64,000 bases of DNA from Spirochaetae bacterium HGW-Spirochaetae-4 (GCA_002839335.1 PGXU01000008.1:1-64000); one strand, 5' to 3'; shown: positions 42,169 through 51,620, counted from the first letter of the stretch. Notes: generated by a model from the letters alone, not told the origin. Numbers and translations are program-made.

Positions 42169-44070
42169 CTAAGAAGGCGATGTGGTTGTTTTAGCTTTTC
42201 TATTCATCATAACCAGAATCACCACCACCACGGCAGCTCCAACAAGACCTACAATATCGGCGATGGGGATGGGGATCAACGTAATGCCTCCCAGCACGAA
42301 CATGATGATACGCAATATGGGGTTGATATGAACTCCCACCCAACCTTCAAAGGAAGCCGCGATGAGAAGGACTGAACATAGGGCGATAATCAGAGCATAT
42401 ATCGTTTCTGTTGACGAAGTCCCCACAATAAGCAAACCTGGATAGTAGATGAAGAGGAAGGGGATGATGAATCCAGCGATGCCCAATTTGAAGGCTTGGA
42501 CTCCGGTTTTCATGGAATCGGACTCGGCGATACCCGAGGCTGCATAGGCCGCCATCGCTACTGGAGGGGTAATGAACGAGATGATCGCAAAGTAGAATAC
42601 GAAAAGGTTTGAAGCAATAGGTGAAATGCCCGCTGCCAACAACGCCGGGGCGGCTACCGTTGCTGCAATGACATAAGCCGCGGTTGATGGTAGACCCATA
42701 CCTAAAATTATACAGGCGATCATAGTCATGAACAGCATTAGGAATAGATTCCCTCCCGAAAGCTGGAAGACTATCTGGGCAAAACGCACCCCCAATCCTG
42801 TCATGCTTACAATGCCTATGACTATACCGGCCGATGCACACGCGATGGTAACCGGTATCGAGGATTTTGCTGCATGGAGAGCCACATCCTTCAGTTCTTT
42901 CAATGGTAATCGTCTCTCCCGAATATACGTTCGGGCAATTCCAACGATAAGGATAGAGGCTATGGAGAAAATCGCGGAGTAACTGGCAGAAAAGCCAAAG
43001 CCCAACAAACAGGTAATCAACACCACAATGGGGATCAAGTGATAGTATCCTTGCTTGAGAATAAGTCTCGCACTCTGCAACTTCGAACTTTCCTCCGGCT
43101 TTATCCCCAACCTGCCGGCTTCAAAGTAGACAGCGGCGGCCAGACTTACATAGTAGAGGATTCCAGGAATCAAGGCTGCGATGATTATGGTTGAATAGGC
43201 GATACCGGTCATGTCGGCCATGACAAAGGCGGCGGCTCCCATGACAGGAGGAAGGATTTGTCCACCTGTCGAAGCAACAGCTTCAACCGCCCCCGCATAG
43301 TCTTTTTTGTACCCGACCTTCTTCATCAAAGGAATGGTGAATGTCCCGGTGGTCACGACATTGGCAACCGCCGAACCGTTGATTGAACCCATCAGTGCAC
43401 TGGAAAGGACAGCCGCTTCCGCCGGACCTCCCCGCATTCTCCCAGTCAGAGCGTAGGCGATATCGATGAAAAATTTTCCAGCCCCGAATTTATCAAGCAA
43501 TTCCCCAAAAATAATATACAGAACGACAAATGAGACCGCAGCTCCGATTGGTGTACCAAAGATTCCTTCATTGGTCCAGCAAACGTAACTTGTGATATAG
43601 GTCAGATCATACCCGCGATGGGCAATGATATTGGGAAGAAAGGGACCGAATACCGCGTAGGCAAGAAAGACGACGGCTATGATGGGTAACGCCAGACCAA
43701 TGGCCTGGCGGGATGTTTCCAATATCAAAAGAATCAATATCAGCCCCGCCACCATATCCAACGAGGAGATGCCCCAGATACCTTTGTCCATGAGCATCGT
43801 ACGGGTGGTCTGCGTCATGTAATATATCCAAAGTGCAAGTATTAAGATTGATATTGCGGAAAAAGTGAGCTTTGCCACCTTTTTCTGGGCATTCTGCGTC
43901 TTATAGAGGTACCACAAAAACGTCAGGGAAAAGAGGTGCAACACCCTGCTTTGCATTACACTTACAGCAGTATTGGTGCTGATAAAGATATGGAACAAAC
44001 AGATACTTACAGATAAAAGCAACAAGAGCCAACCAAAAAAGGTCTCTTTCCCAGATTTCAAATTTTGCAC
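42169..44070 (-). CDS. TAXI-type TRAP transporter fused permease
   Basis: This roughly 633-residue permease fuses the small (4TM) and large (12TM) subunits, the standard form in TAXI-TRAP systems. DctM-like signatures include MGSINGSAVANVVTTGTFTI, GQILPPVMGAAAFVMADMTG and ILGMGLPSTAAYVIAATVAA. The start is placed at GTG 44070, nine bases behind AAGGAG; a TTG at 44109 gives 13 more residues without a site. The gene lies downstream of the TAXI binding-protein gene on the same strand. Sodium-coupled uptake of an organic acid is the family norm; here the neighbouring enolpyruvyl-transferase-like gene may point to a shikimate-like or carboxylic ligand. Confidence 0.94.
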   Translation of the reverse strand: MQNLKSGKETFFGWLLLLLSVSICLFHIFISTNTAVSVMQSRVLHLFSLTFLWYLYKTQNAQKKVAKLTFSAISILILALWIYYMTQTTRTMLMDKGIWGISSLDMVAGLILILLILETSRQAIGLALPIIAVVFLAYAVFGPFLPNIIAHRGYDLTYITSYVCWTNEGIFGTPIGAAVSFVVLYIIFGELLDKFGAGKFFIDIAYALTGRMRGGPAEAAVLSSALMGSINGSAVANVVTTGTFTIPLMKKVGYKKDYAGAVEAVASTGGQILPPVMGAAAFVMADMTGIAYSTIIIAALIPGILYYVSLAAAVYFEAGRLGIKPEESSKLQSARLILKQGYYHLIPIVVLITCLLGFGFSASYSAIFSIASILIVGIARTYIRERRLPLKELKDVALHAAKSSIPVTIACASAGIVIGIVSMTGLGVRFAQIVFQLSGGNLFLMLFMTMIACIILGMGLPSTAAYVIAATVAAPALLAAGISPIASNLFVFYFAIISFITPPVAMAAYAASGIAESDSMKTGVQAFKLGIAGFIIPFLFIYYPGLLIVGTSSTETIYALIIALCSVLLIAASFEGWVGVHINPILRIIMFVLGGITLIPIPIADIVGLVGAAVVVVILVMMNRKAKTTTSPS

Positions 44071-44218
44071 GAAAGGACTCTCCTTACATAAGCAGGATAC
44101 ATCTAACAAACAAAGATGTATCCTGCACTACAATCAACAGTACTTCGACCTATTCCCTGATGGGAAGATTGAGAAAGAAATATCTTGACGATTTGTTTGG
44201 CAAGCGGATGCCGGCAGT

Positions 44219-44245
44219 GCAAAGGAGAATCCTATTCCCCTTTGC
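44219..44245 (-). other. Intercistronic hairpin after the TAXI binding-protein gene
   Basis: On the minus strand GCAAAGG pairs with CCTTTGC and the inner GAAT with ATTC. It lies between the binding-protein stop (44304) and the permease start (44070), a gap of 233 bp that holds no gene. Confidence 0.6.
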
Positions 44246-44303
44246 GCCTTTACGCATGTGCAGCCGTTCAAGCCCAGCTTGTGCCACAAAGATTCAATAC
44301 CTC

Positions 44304-45317
44304 TCATTTTGTTCCGGAAGGAATCAAAGAAGCAGGAATTGTGAAACCTTTTTCCCTGTAATACTTGATGGCACCGGGATGGAAGGGAACGGGAATCTCG
44401 GATAAAGCGGTCTCGAGGACGACTTGATTCGAAACGGCCGCAGTCACACTTCCCCATTCATTTCGGTTTTCCCAAATGGCCTTGACAATATTATATACCT
44501 CTTCATCCGATAAGCCGGCTTTGGTTGAAGTCAGCATGACCACCCGACTGATGGGTACGGTTACAGCGGTGTCAATATTTGCATAGGTTCCTGCAGGAAT
44601 CTCATATCGGGTCCAGAATGGGAAGGCTTTGTAAAGACTGTCGTCTTCGAATGATATCATCTTGACTTTTATGGAGGTGGTCAGATCCATGAGAGCCGCG
44701 GATTTTAGTGGGTGGGTACAGATGAAGGCAGCAATCTTGTTGTCTTTCAACGCGGATACAGCTTCACTCTCGGGGATGAACTGCGGCCTGATGTCATCGT
44801 ACGTAATACCATGGAAGTTCAGGAGCATACGAGCCGCCATCTCACCACCGCTTCCGGCAGCGCCTACACCAATTGCCTTTCCCTTGAAATCGGCAATAGT
44901 ATTGATCGGACTCTCAGCGCGAGTAAATACTTGGACGTAACTGTAGATAGTGCTGAACAATGAACGAAGGTCGTCGGCCTTGCGCTTCTCAAAATCACCC
45001 TGTCCATTGAAAGCAAGCCAGGCTATGTCACTTTGGGAGATACCCATAGCGAGTTTGCCACTGGTCAGATTCCTGATATTCTCAACCGAGGCGGCTGTCG
45101 CTTCTCCAGTGCTTGCAATTCCCGGAACATGCTTTGTTATGGTCTCGGACATTGCCACACCCATGGGATACAGGGATCCGGCGGTACCAGCGGTACCAAT
45201 GGAAATTCTCTTGAGCTGAGGCTCGGCTGGTTTTTCGGTGGTCTCCGCTCCTCCCTGAGCCAGAACGGGAACCAATACGATACAGAGAACCAAGAGTAAT
45301 AAGAACAGTTTTTTCAT
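44304..45317 (-). CDS. TAXI family TRAP substrate-binding protein
   Basis: This 337-residue periplasmic receptor is of the TAXI (TRAP-associated extracytoplasmic immunogenic) family. The signal peptide is MKKLFLLLLVLCIVLVPVLA. Signatures are ISIGTAGTAGSLYPMGVAMS, IPGIASTGEATAASVENIRN, AMGISQSDIAWLAFNG, and FKGKAIGVGAAGSGGEMAAR. GGAGA precedes the ATG. It lies 14 bp behind the EPSP-synthase-like gene and before the fused permease gene, so all three are probably one transcript. A LacI-type palindrome (45335-45344) lies 18 bp upstream of its start, within the end of the previous gene. Confidence 0.94.
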   Translation of the reverse strand: MKKLFLLLLVLCIVLVPVLAQGGAETTEKPAEPQLKRISIGTAGTAGSLYPMGVAMSETITKHVPGIASTGEATAASVENIRNLTSGKLAMGISQSDIAWLAFNGQGDFEKRKADDLRSLFSTIYSYVQVFTRAESPINTIADFKGKAIGVGAAGSGGEMAARMLLNFHGITYDDIRPQFIPESEAVSALKDNKIAAFICTHPLKSAALMDLTTSIKVKMISFEDDSLYKAFPFWTRYEIPAGTYANIDTAVTVPISRVVMLTSTKAGLSDEEVYNIVKAIWENRNEWGSVTAAVSNQVVLETALSEIPVPFHPGAIKYYREKGFTIPASLIPSGTK

Positions 45318-45331
45318 CGTTTTCTCCTTTT

Positions 45332-46618
45332 TTACAAACGTTTGATATCAGCATTGATTGAGGTCATCAATTCATGGAAATTTGGGAAGGAGACCGCTGC
45401 ATATTCTGCATGGTCCACTTCACTCTGTCCGTCGGCAATCAAAGCAGCCACAGTCGTTGCCATTACAATCCGGTGGTCATGGTGCCCGTTGATTTTAGCA
45501 CCGTGCAACTTCGAATGATAAATAGTGAGGGTATCCATGGTTTCATCAAACCTCGCACCCATCTTTTCAAGCTCTTCCCGAATGGATTTAGCCCTATCGG
45601 TTTCCTTCAGACGGCAAGCCCCAATATTTTTCAGCACTGTTTTTCCTTTGGCATAACAACCTAGGACAGAGAGGATAGGTACGGCGTCAGGGGTTCCACT
45701 GCAATCAATTTCTATGCCCTGGAGTTCATAGCCTCCTTCTACGGTTATTCCACCTTTTCCGTTGTCTACGACCTCCAGTTTGGCTCCCATGTCTTCTAGG
45801 ATTTGAATGAAGGCCTTTTCTCCCGCGTAATCACCTAGGTCCAGACCGTGGAAGGTTACCTTGGAATCCTTGGTGATAGCTGTTGCGATGAGCGGATATC
45901 CCGAGGTACCCCAGTCGCTTGGCAGAGTATACGTGAAGGGTTTGAATTGTTGTCTACCAGAGATGAAGAATTCGTCGTAATTGCGGTTTTCGATTGTGAT
46001 TCCAGCAAGTTTGAGCATACCGATGGTCATATCCACATAGGGTCGCTCAAGCAGGTTCGTCTCATGGATCAGAGTGTCCTCTTCCGCCATGGCACAGGCA
46101 CAAAGGAAGGGAGTCATCCACTGGGAGTTTACCCCCGGCAGCGAGATCTCTCCTCCTTTGAAAGGGCCTTTGACTACTACTGGAGCGGTTCCGGTTCCCC
46201 TCGTTGAGAAGGCTTGCCCACCAAGTTTGTTGATGGCATCGATCATCGGCTGCGCTGGACGATAGCAGATTTGGTAGTCGCCGGTCAGCACGCTGTAACC
46301 AGGTATCAAACCGGTAAGTGCCAACAGAAAGTAGAAGCCGGTACCAGAATTTTCTGCATCAAGGACACAGGCTGGAACCTTCAAGTTACCACCTGTGCCA
46401 TCGATGATCCATTTTCCATCATCGGATGTGTCGATTTTCGCTCCAAGTGCAGTCATCATCTTTACGATAGAATAACTATCCAAGTTGGTCAGCGGATTAA
46501 TTAGCGTGGTGGTTCCACTTGCAAGTGACCCGAATACGATTCCCCGAGCTGTTCCAGACTTGTTTCCAGGGATGCGGGCTTGTCCATTGAGGGTTGATGG
46601 ATTGATTACAAACTTCAA
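45332..46618 (-). CDS. EPSP-synthase-like enolpyruvyl transferase
   Basis: This 428-residue member of the EPSP synthase (AroA) family has many E. coli active-site equivalents by eye: Lys20, Ser21 and Arg25 (GNKSGTAR), the NSQ motif (164-166), PYVDMT, the catalytic Asp in GTPDAVP, KETDR and HDHRI. Two positions differ: the Arg of GTAMR is Tyr96 (SGTGFY), and the Lys of AKTFPDYF is Val in AVSFPNF; that Lys normally helps bind PEP. It may be a specialised paralogue rather than the housekeeping enzyme, since it is the first gene of a LacI-flanked TAXI-TRAP operon and no other shikimate gene is nearby. A true AroA cannot be excluded without the rest of the genome. Confidence 0.85.
   Translation of the reverse strand: MKFVINPSTLNGQARIPGNKSGTARGIVFGSLASGTTTLINPLTNLDSYSIVKMMTALGAKIDTSDDGKWIIDGTGGNLKVPACVLDAENSGTGFYFLLALTGLIPGYSVLTGDYQICYRPAQPMIDAINKLGGQAFSTRGTGTAPVVVKGPFKGGEISLPGVNSQWMTPFLCACAMAEEDTLIHETNLLERPYVDMTIGMLKLAGITIENRNYDEFFISGRQQFKPFTYTLPSDWGTSGYPLIATAITKDSKVTFHGLDLGDYAGEKAFIQILEDMGAKLEVVDNGKGGITVEGGYELQGIEIDCSGTPDAVPILSVLGCYAKGKTVLKNIGACRLKETDRAKSIREELEKMGARFDETMDTLTIYHSKLHGAKINGHHDHRIVMATTVAALIADGQSEVDHAEYAAVSFPNFHELMTSINADIKRL
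45335..45344. promoter_or_regulatory. LacI-type palindrome CAAACGTTTG inside the AroA-like gene end
   Basis: This 10-bp palindrome has the same AAACGTTT core as two copies in the divergent promoter region at 46645 and 46808. It is 18 bp before the TAXI gene start. It could be an internal operator, but it also encodes the last residues of the AroA-like protein, so chance is possible. Confidence 0.35.
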
Positions 46619-46644
46619 AATTGTGGTCCTCCAAGTTGAATTGA

Positions 46645-46815
46645 TAAACGTTTACAGTTCTGTATTTCCAATAATACCACACATTTTATTCCTGTCAATA
46701 CATAATAATAAATTTATAAATATTTACCATATAAGTATATAAAAAATATTTAACAATTATAGTAAATTTTAAGTTTTATTTGTTTCCTCATAGTGTAAGT
46801 TTTGATAAAACGTTT
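46645..46815. promoter_or_regulatory. LacI-type operators in the divergent promoter region
   Basis: TAAACGTTTA (46645-46654) is a perfect palindrome 27 bp upstream of the AroA-like start. AAACGTTT (46808-46815) is a second core 24 bp upstream of the LacI gene. Both have the central CG typical of LacI/GalR operators. The 220-bp gap between the genes is very AT-rich (46680-46800). Repression of both directions by the LacI protein is likely. Confidence 0.6.
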
Positions 46816-46838
46816 ATTGATAATCAATTTCATGTATT

Positions 46839-47951
46839 GTGAAAATGGAAATTGTTCCATATACTATGATCATGCGTGAAAATGAAAAGAAAAGCCAACT
46901 GTCCATCAAAGACATATCCCGATTGAGCGGAGTTTCCATCGCTACTCTTTCCAGATTCTTCAATGGGCAGTCGGTTCGACCGTCGAATGAGGTAATAATC
47001 CGGAAGGTCCTGCAGGAAACCGGGTATAGGCCAAGTATTGCCGCACGATTCATCAAAGGTCATAACTCGGGCGTTATCGGTCTGATTGTTCCAGAAATCA
47101 CCCATCCTTTTTTTGCCATGATTGCCGAAGGGGTGATGCGTGAAGCACGTAACCTAGGGAAGCTGGTACTGCTAGGTTCAAGCGAAGGCTCGATGGAGAT
47201 CGAGAAGCAGATCATCGACAGATTCAGCCAATCCATCCTGGATGGGTTGATATATATCCCGGTCGCCAAAGCCGAAAACATTCCCGCGCTGAAAAGCTTC
47301 AGGGATCTTCCTTTGGTGGTGACTGCCAGAAAAGGAATTATCCCCGGAGTCCCTCATGTATACCATGATGGCGAAGGCGGCGGATATCTGGCTACCAAAC
47401 ATCTTGTCAGTCTTGGGCGGCGGAGAATCGCTTTTGTTGCAAGTTTCTGGGATATACCTTGTTCAAACACAGAATTGTTGGCTAACCATCTAAAACCTTC
47501 CATGTACTCCTTTTCCTCTATCGAGCGATACAAAGGCTATCTCAAGGCTTTGGAAGAGGCTGGTATTCCCTATGATCCGAATCTGGTTGTGATTACCGGG
47601 TATGGGCACAAGCATGGTGTGGATGCTGCTTCGGTATTGAAAGGACGGTTTGTCGATTGCAATGGCGTGGTCACCATGACCCAAGCGGTTGCGAATGGTT
47701 TTACCGCTCAAGCGAAGCGATTGGGTTACAGGGTCCCCGAGGATATTTCTGTGGTGCTGTTCGATACCAATGAGAGCAAAGCCGATTATACTTTCACCTA
47801 TATCGAGCTACACCTTATAAAAATGGGTCAGGAGTCGGTACGGACGTTGAGCGAGCTTATTGAGGGAAGGGAGGCTCAGGATACATGTCTGGATGTTGAG
47901 CTCCGCATACGGGAGACCTCGGTAAAGCTTCCTCCCGAGACTTCCCGATGA
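46839..47951 (+). CDS. LacI family transcriptional regulator
   Basis: This 370-residue regulator has an N-terminal LacI helix-turn-helix (LSIKDISRLSGVSIATLSRF at about residues 20-40, then FFNGQSVRPS) and a periplasmic-binding-like ligand domain (GVIGLIVPEITHPFFAMIAE, DGLIYIPV, GYLATKHLVSLGRRRIAFV). The start is uncertain: GTG 46839, ATG 46845 and ATG 46872 all lack a clear ribosome site. It is divergent from the AroA-like/TAXI operon with AAACGTTT palindromes between. It therefore probably represses that operon and responds to its substrate. The next gene overlaps its stop by 4 bp. Confidence 0.92.
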   Translation: MKMEIVPYTMIMRENEKKSQLSIKDISRLSGVSIATLSRFFNGQSVRPSNEVIIRKVLQETGYRPSIAARFIKGHNSGVIGLIVPEITHPFFAMIAEGVMREARNLGKLVLLGSSEGSMEIEKQIIDRFSQSILDGLIYIPVAKAENIPALKSFRDLPLVVTARKGIIPGVPHVYHDGEGGGYLATKHLVSLGRRRIAFVASFWDIPCSNTELLANHLKPSMYSFSSIERYKGYLKALEEAGIPYDPNLVVITGYGHKHGVDAASVLKGRFVDCNGVVTMTQAVANGFTAQAKRLGYRVPEDISVVLFDTNESKADYTFTYIELHLIKMGQESVRTLSELIEGREAQDTCLDVELRIRETSVKLPPETSR

Positions 47952-48628
47952 TTCCCTTCGGTGTCCTGGCCAACGGAGGCGGCATCGCCGCAGGAGGAAT
48001 ACTCGGAATCCTGCTGGCCAAATATCTCCCCAAATCCCTGCTCAAAGCCCTTCCTCCAGTGTTGGGGCTCTGCGCTTTAAGCATCGGCCTTGTCAATATC
48101 ATTAAATTGGACAACCTGTTGGTGGTGATTCTTTCCTTGATTCTAGGAACCATAGTGGGTGAGCTTGGTAAGTTGGAAGAGCGGGCAACCAAATTGGTGG
48201 GAAGACTCGGGCCTTTGTGTAAAGTGGAGAACCGTAGTCTGTTTCTCTCTCTGGTAGTGCTGTTTTGTGCAAGCGGGACGGGTATTTTTGGTTCGTTGCA
48301 AGCCGGAATGACTGGTGATCACTCCATCCTGTATGCCAAAGCTATCCTGGATTTCTTCACTTCATTTTCATTCTCATCGATCCTGGGCATTCTGATTTCC
48401 GCGATTGCAATTCCGCAGATGCTTTTCCAAGTGCTATTGTTCTATGTCGCAGGTGGATTTCTCAGTATGTTGCCAGTTGGCATGGTTGCCAACTTCCAAG
48501 CCGTTGGAGGCCTCATCACCTTCGCCATTGGGTTGAGAATCCTCCAGATAAAGGAATTGAGTGTACTCAATTTTACTCCAGCATTACTGTTGGTGTTTCC
48601 ACTGACTCGGTTACTGGAGCTAGTTTAA
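47948..48628 (+). CDS. DUF554 family membrane protein
   Basis: This 226-residue membrane protein has about seven hydrophobic segments and the DUF554 hallmarks: GVLANGGGIAAGGILGILLA at the start, LGLCALSIGLVNI, the central FCASGTGIFGSLQAGMTGDH followed by SILYAKAILDF, and a C-terminal IGLRILQIKEL. It overlaps the LacI gene (ATGA). The family is thought to be transport-related, but no substrate is established. Its coupling to the LacI gene suggests it belongs to the same pathway as the TAXI operon. Confidence 0.88.
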   Translation: MIPFGVLANGGGIAAGGILGILLAKYLPKSLLKALPPVLGLCALSIGLVNIIKLDNLLVVILSLILGTIVGELGKLEERATKLVGRLGPLCKVENRSLFLSLVVLFCASGTGIFGSLQAGMTGDHSILYAKAILDFFTSFSFSSILGILISAIAIPQMLFQVLLFYVAGGFLSMLPVGMVANFQAVGGLITFAIGLRILQIKELSVLNFTPALLLVFPLTRLLELV

Positions 48629-48716
48629 TTCTTGACCTTCGAAACCAGGAGAAAAATCCACTCCGCCCCGGCACAATCAGATCCGTTTTCCATATACCGA
48701 CAGCATATCTTGAAGG

Positions 48717-48850
48717 GGTCGCGCCGCATTGGCCGGCTCCGGCCTGCGGACCGTAGGGGAGCGAGGGACAGGAGCCGATCAGCCGATAGGCGCGCAGGGG
48801 TGGTAGGCGAGCCGGTACAGCCTTCCCTTTCCCTCCCCCCACCTGTGTGA
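48717..48850. other. G+C-rich non-coding patch
   Basis: This 130-bp stretch is far richer in G and C than its surroundings and contains several short inverted repeats (for example GGCCGGCTCCGGCC near 48730). It holds no gene. Its reverse complement shares CAGGTGGGG, GAGGG and CCTACC blocks in order with 23096-23150, so it may be part of a second, diverged repeat family. Confidence 0.4.
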
Positions 48851-48870
48851 GCATGGACCCATTGGCGGCG

Positions 48871-50223
48871 TTACAATAGCGGAGCCATATAGAGGGGGAG
48901 ATAGGTGATTCCTTCATCCTCCTTCACATCGCTTGTATGCAGCACATAGGGAGTATGCAGTTGCCGCGCATACTTTGACCTGAACTTTTTCAACGAACCC
49001 AGCGTGTAGTTCTTACCCGATTTTACCTCAATGGGAGAAATGTTGTGCCTATTGCTGATCTTGCTCTTTGCAATCAGAAAGTCGATCTCCATTCGGGACG
49101 CGGCATCATCGCGGGATGAGTTGGAATAGAAATACAGCTTATGGCCGCTTGCTACCAACATCTGCGCCACCATATTTTCCATGATCATTCCCAGATTGGT
49201 TTCCAGCTTGTCGAAGAGGATCTTCTTGTAGATTTCTTCACTCACAATGCCGTTTTCGTCAAATGCGTGACTGATAAGAAGCCCCGTATCGGCCAAATAG
49301 CATTTCAGCGTCAAGCGGTCCATGTTGAGTCTCAATCCGATATCTGGCGCACTGGAGTTGTAACACATGTTTGCGATCATGGCATCACCCAACCAGAACA
49401 ATGCATCTTCATAATCCCGCATGCGGGCTTCTTTTTTCAACGACGACAGCTTGAATTTTCTATCGTGCTTTCGGAGTTGCGAGGGGATATCGTCGAAGAT
49501 CTGTTCAACCTTCATTTCATAACCTTTTGCGTGCTTAACAATGTCGGATCGGTAGAGTGCGAGGATATCCCGTTTCACTCGGTCCACCCTGGCAAAGTCA
49601 TGGGTACCCACATATGCCTCGATCGCTTGGGGCATCCCTCCCACAATGAGGTACTGCCTGAAATAATCCATGGCTTTTCGATGAAGGGCTTGTCCCAACG
49701 GCTTCATATCCTTGAAACACTTCCTGATGAGGTCCATTAGTGTCTCATGTCCGAGAGCCCACAGGAATTCCTCAAAATCCAGAGGATACATGCTGAGATG
49801 ACGTTCTTCCGAGGGAATGACAATATCCTCCACATGCTTTTTAATGCTCATGAGGGATCCGGTTTCGATATAGTCATACCGGCCGTCGGCTACAAGATAC
49901 TTGATTGCCGCCCGTGCTCGCGGAAAGAGCTGCACCTCATCGAGAATGATCAGCGTTTCCCGTTCATGCAACGTTATATTATAGTAATTTGAAAGGTACA
50001 GGAAGAATGTATCCAAGTCTTCGAGGTGGGTTATGAAGAGGTCCGTGACTTCTTTGCTGACACGGTTGAAGTCGATCATGATATAGGTCTTGTACTCAGC
50101 CTTCGCAAATTCCTCTACTATATAGCTCTTCCCTACACGACGAGCCCCATCGATCAACAATGCTGTCTGTCCGTCTTCTTCCCGTTTCCATCCTACCATA
50201 TCTGCATAGATCTTTCTTTTCAT
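48871..50223 (-). CDS. AAA ATPase with DUF4143 C-terminal domain
   Basis: This 450-residue protein is of the widespread AAA_14/DUF4143 family. It has Walker A GARRVGKSY near residues 25-33, Walker B LIILDEVQLFPRA, a sensor region DYIETGSLMSIKK, and the C-terminal DUF4143 nuclease-like domain with EIDFLIAKSKISNRHNISPI, then EVKSGK (a PD-(D/E)XK-type core: D, E-x-K). ATG 50223 is set by GGAGG eight bases upstream; the longer in-frame extension is rejected. It is a single gene. The role is unknown, although the domain pair suggests a DNA-related or defence function. Confidence 0.9.
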   Translation of the reverse strand: MKRKIYADMVGWKREEDGQTALLIDGARRVGKSYIVEEFAKAEYKTYIMIDFNRVSKEVTDLFITHLEDLDTFFLYLSNYYNITLHERETLIILDEVQLFPRARAAIKYLVADGRYDYIETGSLMSIKKHVEDIVIPSEERHLSMYPLDFEEFLWALGHETLMDLIRKCFKDMKPLGQALHRKAMDYFRQYLIVGGMPQAIEAYVGTHDFARVDRVKRDILALYRSDIVKHAKGYEMKVEQIFDDIPSQLRKHDRKFKLSSLKKEARMRDYEDALFWLGDAMIANMCYNSSAPDIGLRLNMDRLTLKCYLADTGLLISHAFDENGIVSEEIYKKILFDKLETNLGMIMENMVAQMLVASGHKLYFYSNSSRDDAASRMEIDFLIAKSKISNRHNISPIEVKSGKNYTLGSLKKFRSKYARQLHTPYVLHTSDVKEDEGITYLPLYMAPLL

Positions 50224-50711
50224 TGTACGAACCTCCCAAATCCACGTTTTCAAGGTTTTGTATGTTAATATTAACACACATAATCAAGGAATTTAAGCAT
50301 TAAAATATACACCTTTTCAAGGTTGTTGCAGAAAGTCTGTAGCTGTCAATAAAAGTAGACACGCCAACGTAATGTAATTGCATGTCAGATGGTACATCAA
50401 GGCGGTCCTTCGCTTCTTCTTGTGAAATCGCTCCTTTTACCCGAATGGGCACGCCAGGTGGTGAAAACCATGTCCAAACTGATGTTCAAATATGTTTCGC
50501 CTTCCTTCTTCGTGTTTGCTTTAACGATAGCATCAAGGGTTGGTTACTCCCCATCGAATTCGGGTGTCGGGAACAATTTCCACACAACCTCCTGGATCTG
50601 CTTTACCCTCGCCACGATTAATCGTGCCCAACTACCCCAAAGGGGTGGACAGGATGGTTTCAACCCTGCATATTACTGTTGTAAAGTTGTAGAATCAAGG
50701 AGCCTTTTTGC
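50224..50711. other. Gap of about 490 bp without a supported gene
   Basis: The segment next to the DUF4143 gene is AT-rich (50260-50320). The rest has open frames on the plus strand but no ribosome site or recognisable domain. A stretch at 50336-50350 in reverse (TTGACAGCTACAGA) resembles part of the 25-bp repeat. I could not place a promoter for the LuxR-type gene with confidence. Confidence 0.4.
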
Positions 50712-51620
50712 ATGAACCTCCTTACCTTTTGGTTGAGCATCCTAGGATTCACATCCCTCTTTGGCACGTTCATACTTTCCTACTTGGCACAAAAGGAGGA
50801 GTATGAAGAGTACCGCAAACAATACCTCTGGTATGTCGCTATCTCTTGGTTCTGGTTCGTGCTGCAGTTCATCGGATTTGTCCACAACACATTCCTCGAT
50901 TCCTACCATATGGTGCTCCTCACCTTCATTGGTATCATGCGGGTTGTTATCTCTATCATCATCATCTACAGGATTGTCACATTGTTGGGTTCCATCGAAC
51001 AGGGCACCGTCTCCAATAGGGTAAAGAAGACCGGTTTCCTTATCGCATCCGGCATAGCGATCCTTGTGGTTCCCATCATGTTCCTCAATATCCTCTTTCT
51101 CGGTCCACTGTTTACCACTCTGGTGAATGTAGCGATCGGCCTTGCTTTCCTCATGTATAGGATCCGCACGACCAAAGTCACGACCTACCGGGTGCAACGC
51201 ATGCAATCGTTTATGAGTATCTCGGCGATCGCTTATCTGCTGTTCGGGCTGTATGCGCTTCTGTTCACCTTCTTTCCCGCCAGCTATAAACCTGTGTACG
51301 ACTCTCTGGCGACAGCGATCTTTATCCTGATCTGGTGTGTCAACGATGTACTGATGTATCTGAGGGAGGCCTCCTCGACCGAACGGGACCCGATTGTCGA
51401 CCCTTTGGATTTCTTCGGGACAACATATGGATTAAGCCCACGTGAGCTGCAAATCGTCACCTACCTGGTAAAGGGACACCCGTATAAGGAGATTGCCGGA
51501 TTCCTAAGCATTTCCACACGGACCGTAGAGACTCATGTGTATCGGATATGCAAGAAATGTTCAGTCTCTAATCGGGCCGAGTTGACCCACTCCTTCATGC
51601 AGATACGTAACACTACGTAA
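50712..51620 (+). CDS. Membrane LuxR-type transcriptional regulator
   Basis: This 302-residue protein has about seven N-terminal membrane helices (residues 1-220) joined to a LuxR/NarL DNA-binding domain (about 235-295; LSPRELQIVTYLVKGHPYKE, then ISTRTVETHVYRI). It therefore senses at the membrane and binds DNA in one chain, without a kinase. The ATG at 50712 follows AAGGAG (50698-50703). It lies 80 bp before a hydrolase-exporter gene set in the same direction and is the likely regulator of that set. The signal is unknown. Confidence 0.88.
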   Translation: MNLLTFWLSILGFTSLFGTFILSYLAQKEEYEEYRKQYLWYVAISWFWFVLQFIGFVHNTFLDSYHMVLLTFIGIMRVVISIIIIYRIVTLLGSIEQGTVSNRVKKTGFLIASGIAILVVPIMFLNILFLGPLFTTLVNVAIGLAFLMYRIRTTKVTTYRVQRMQSFMSISAIAYLLFGLYALLFTFFPASYKPVYDSLATAIFILIWCVNDVLMYLREASSTERDPIVDPLDFFGTTYGLSPRELQIVTYLVKGHPYKEIAGFLSISTRTVETHVYRICKKCSVSNRAELTHSFMQIRNTT

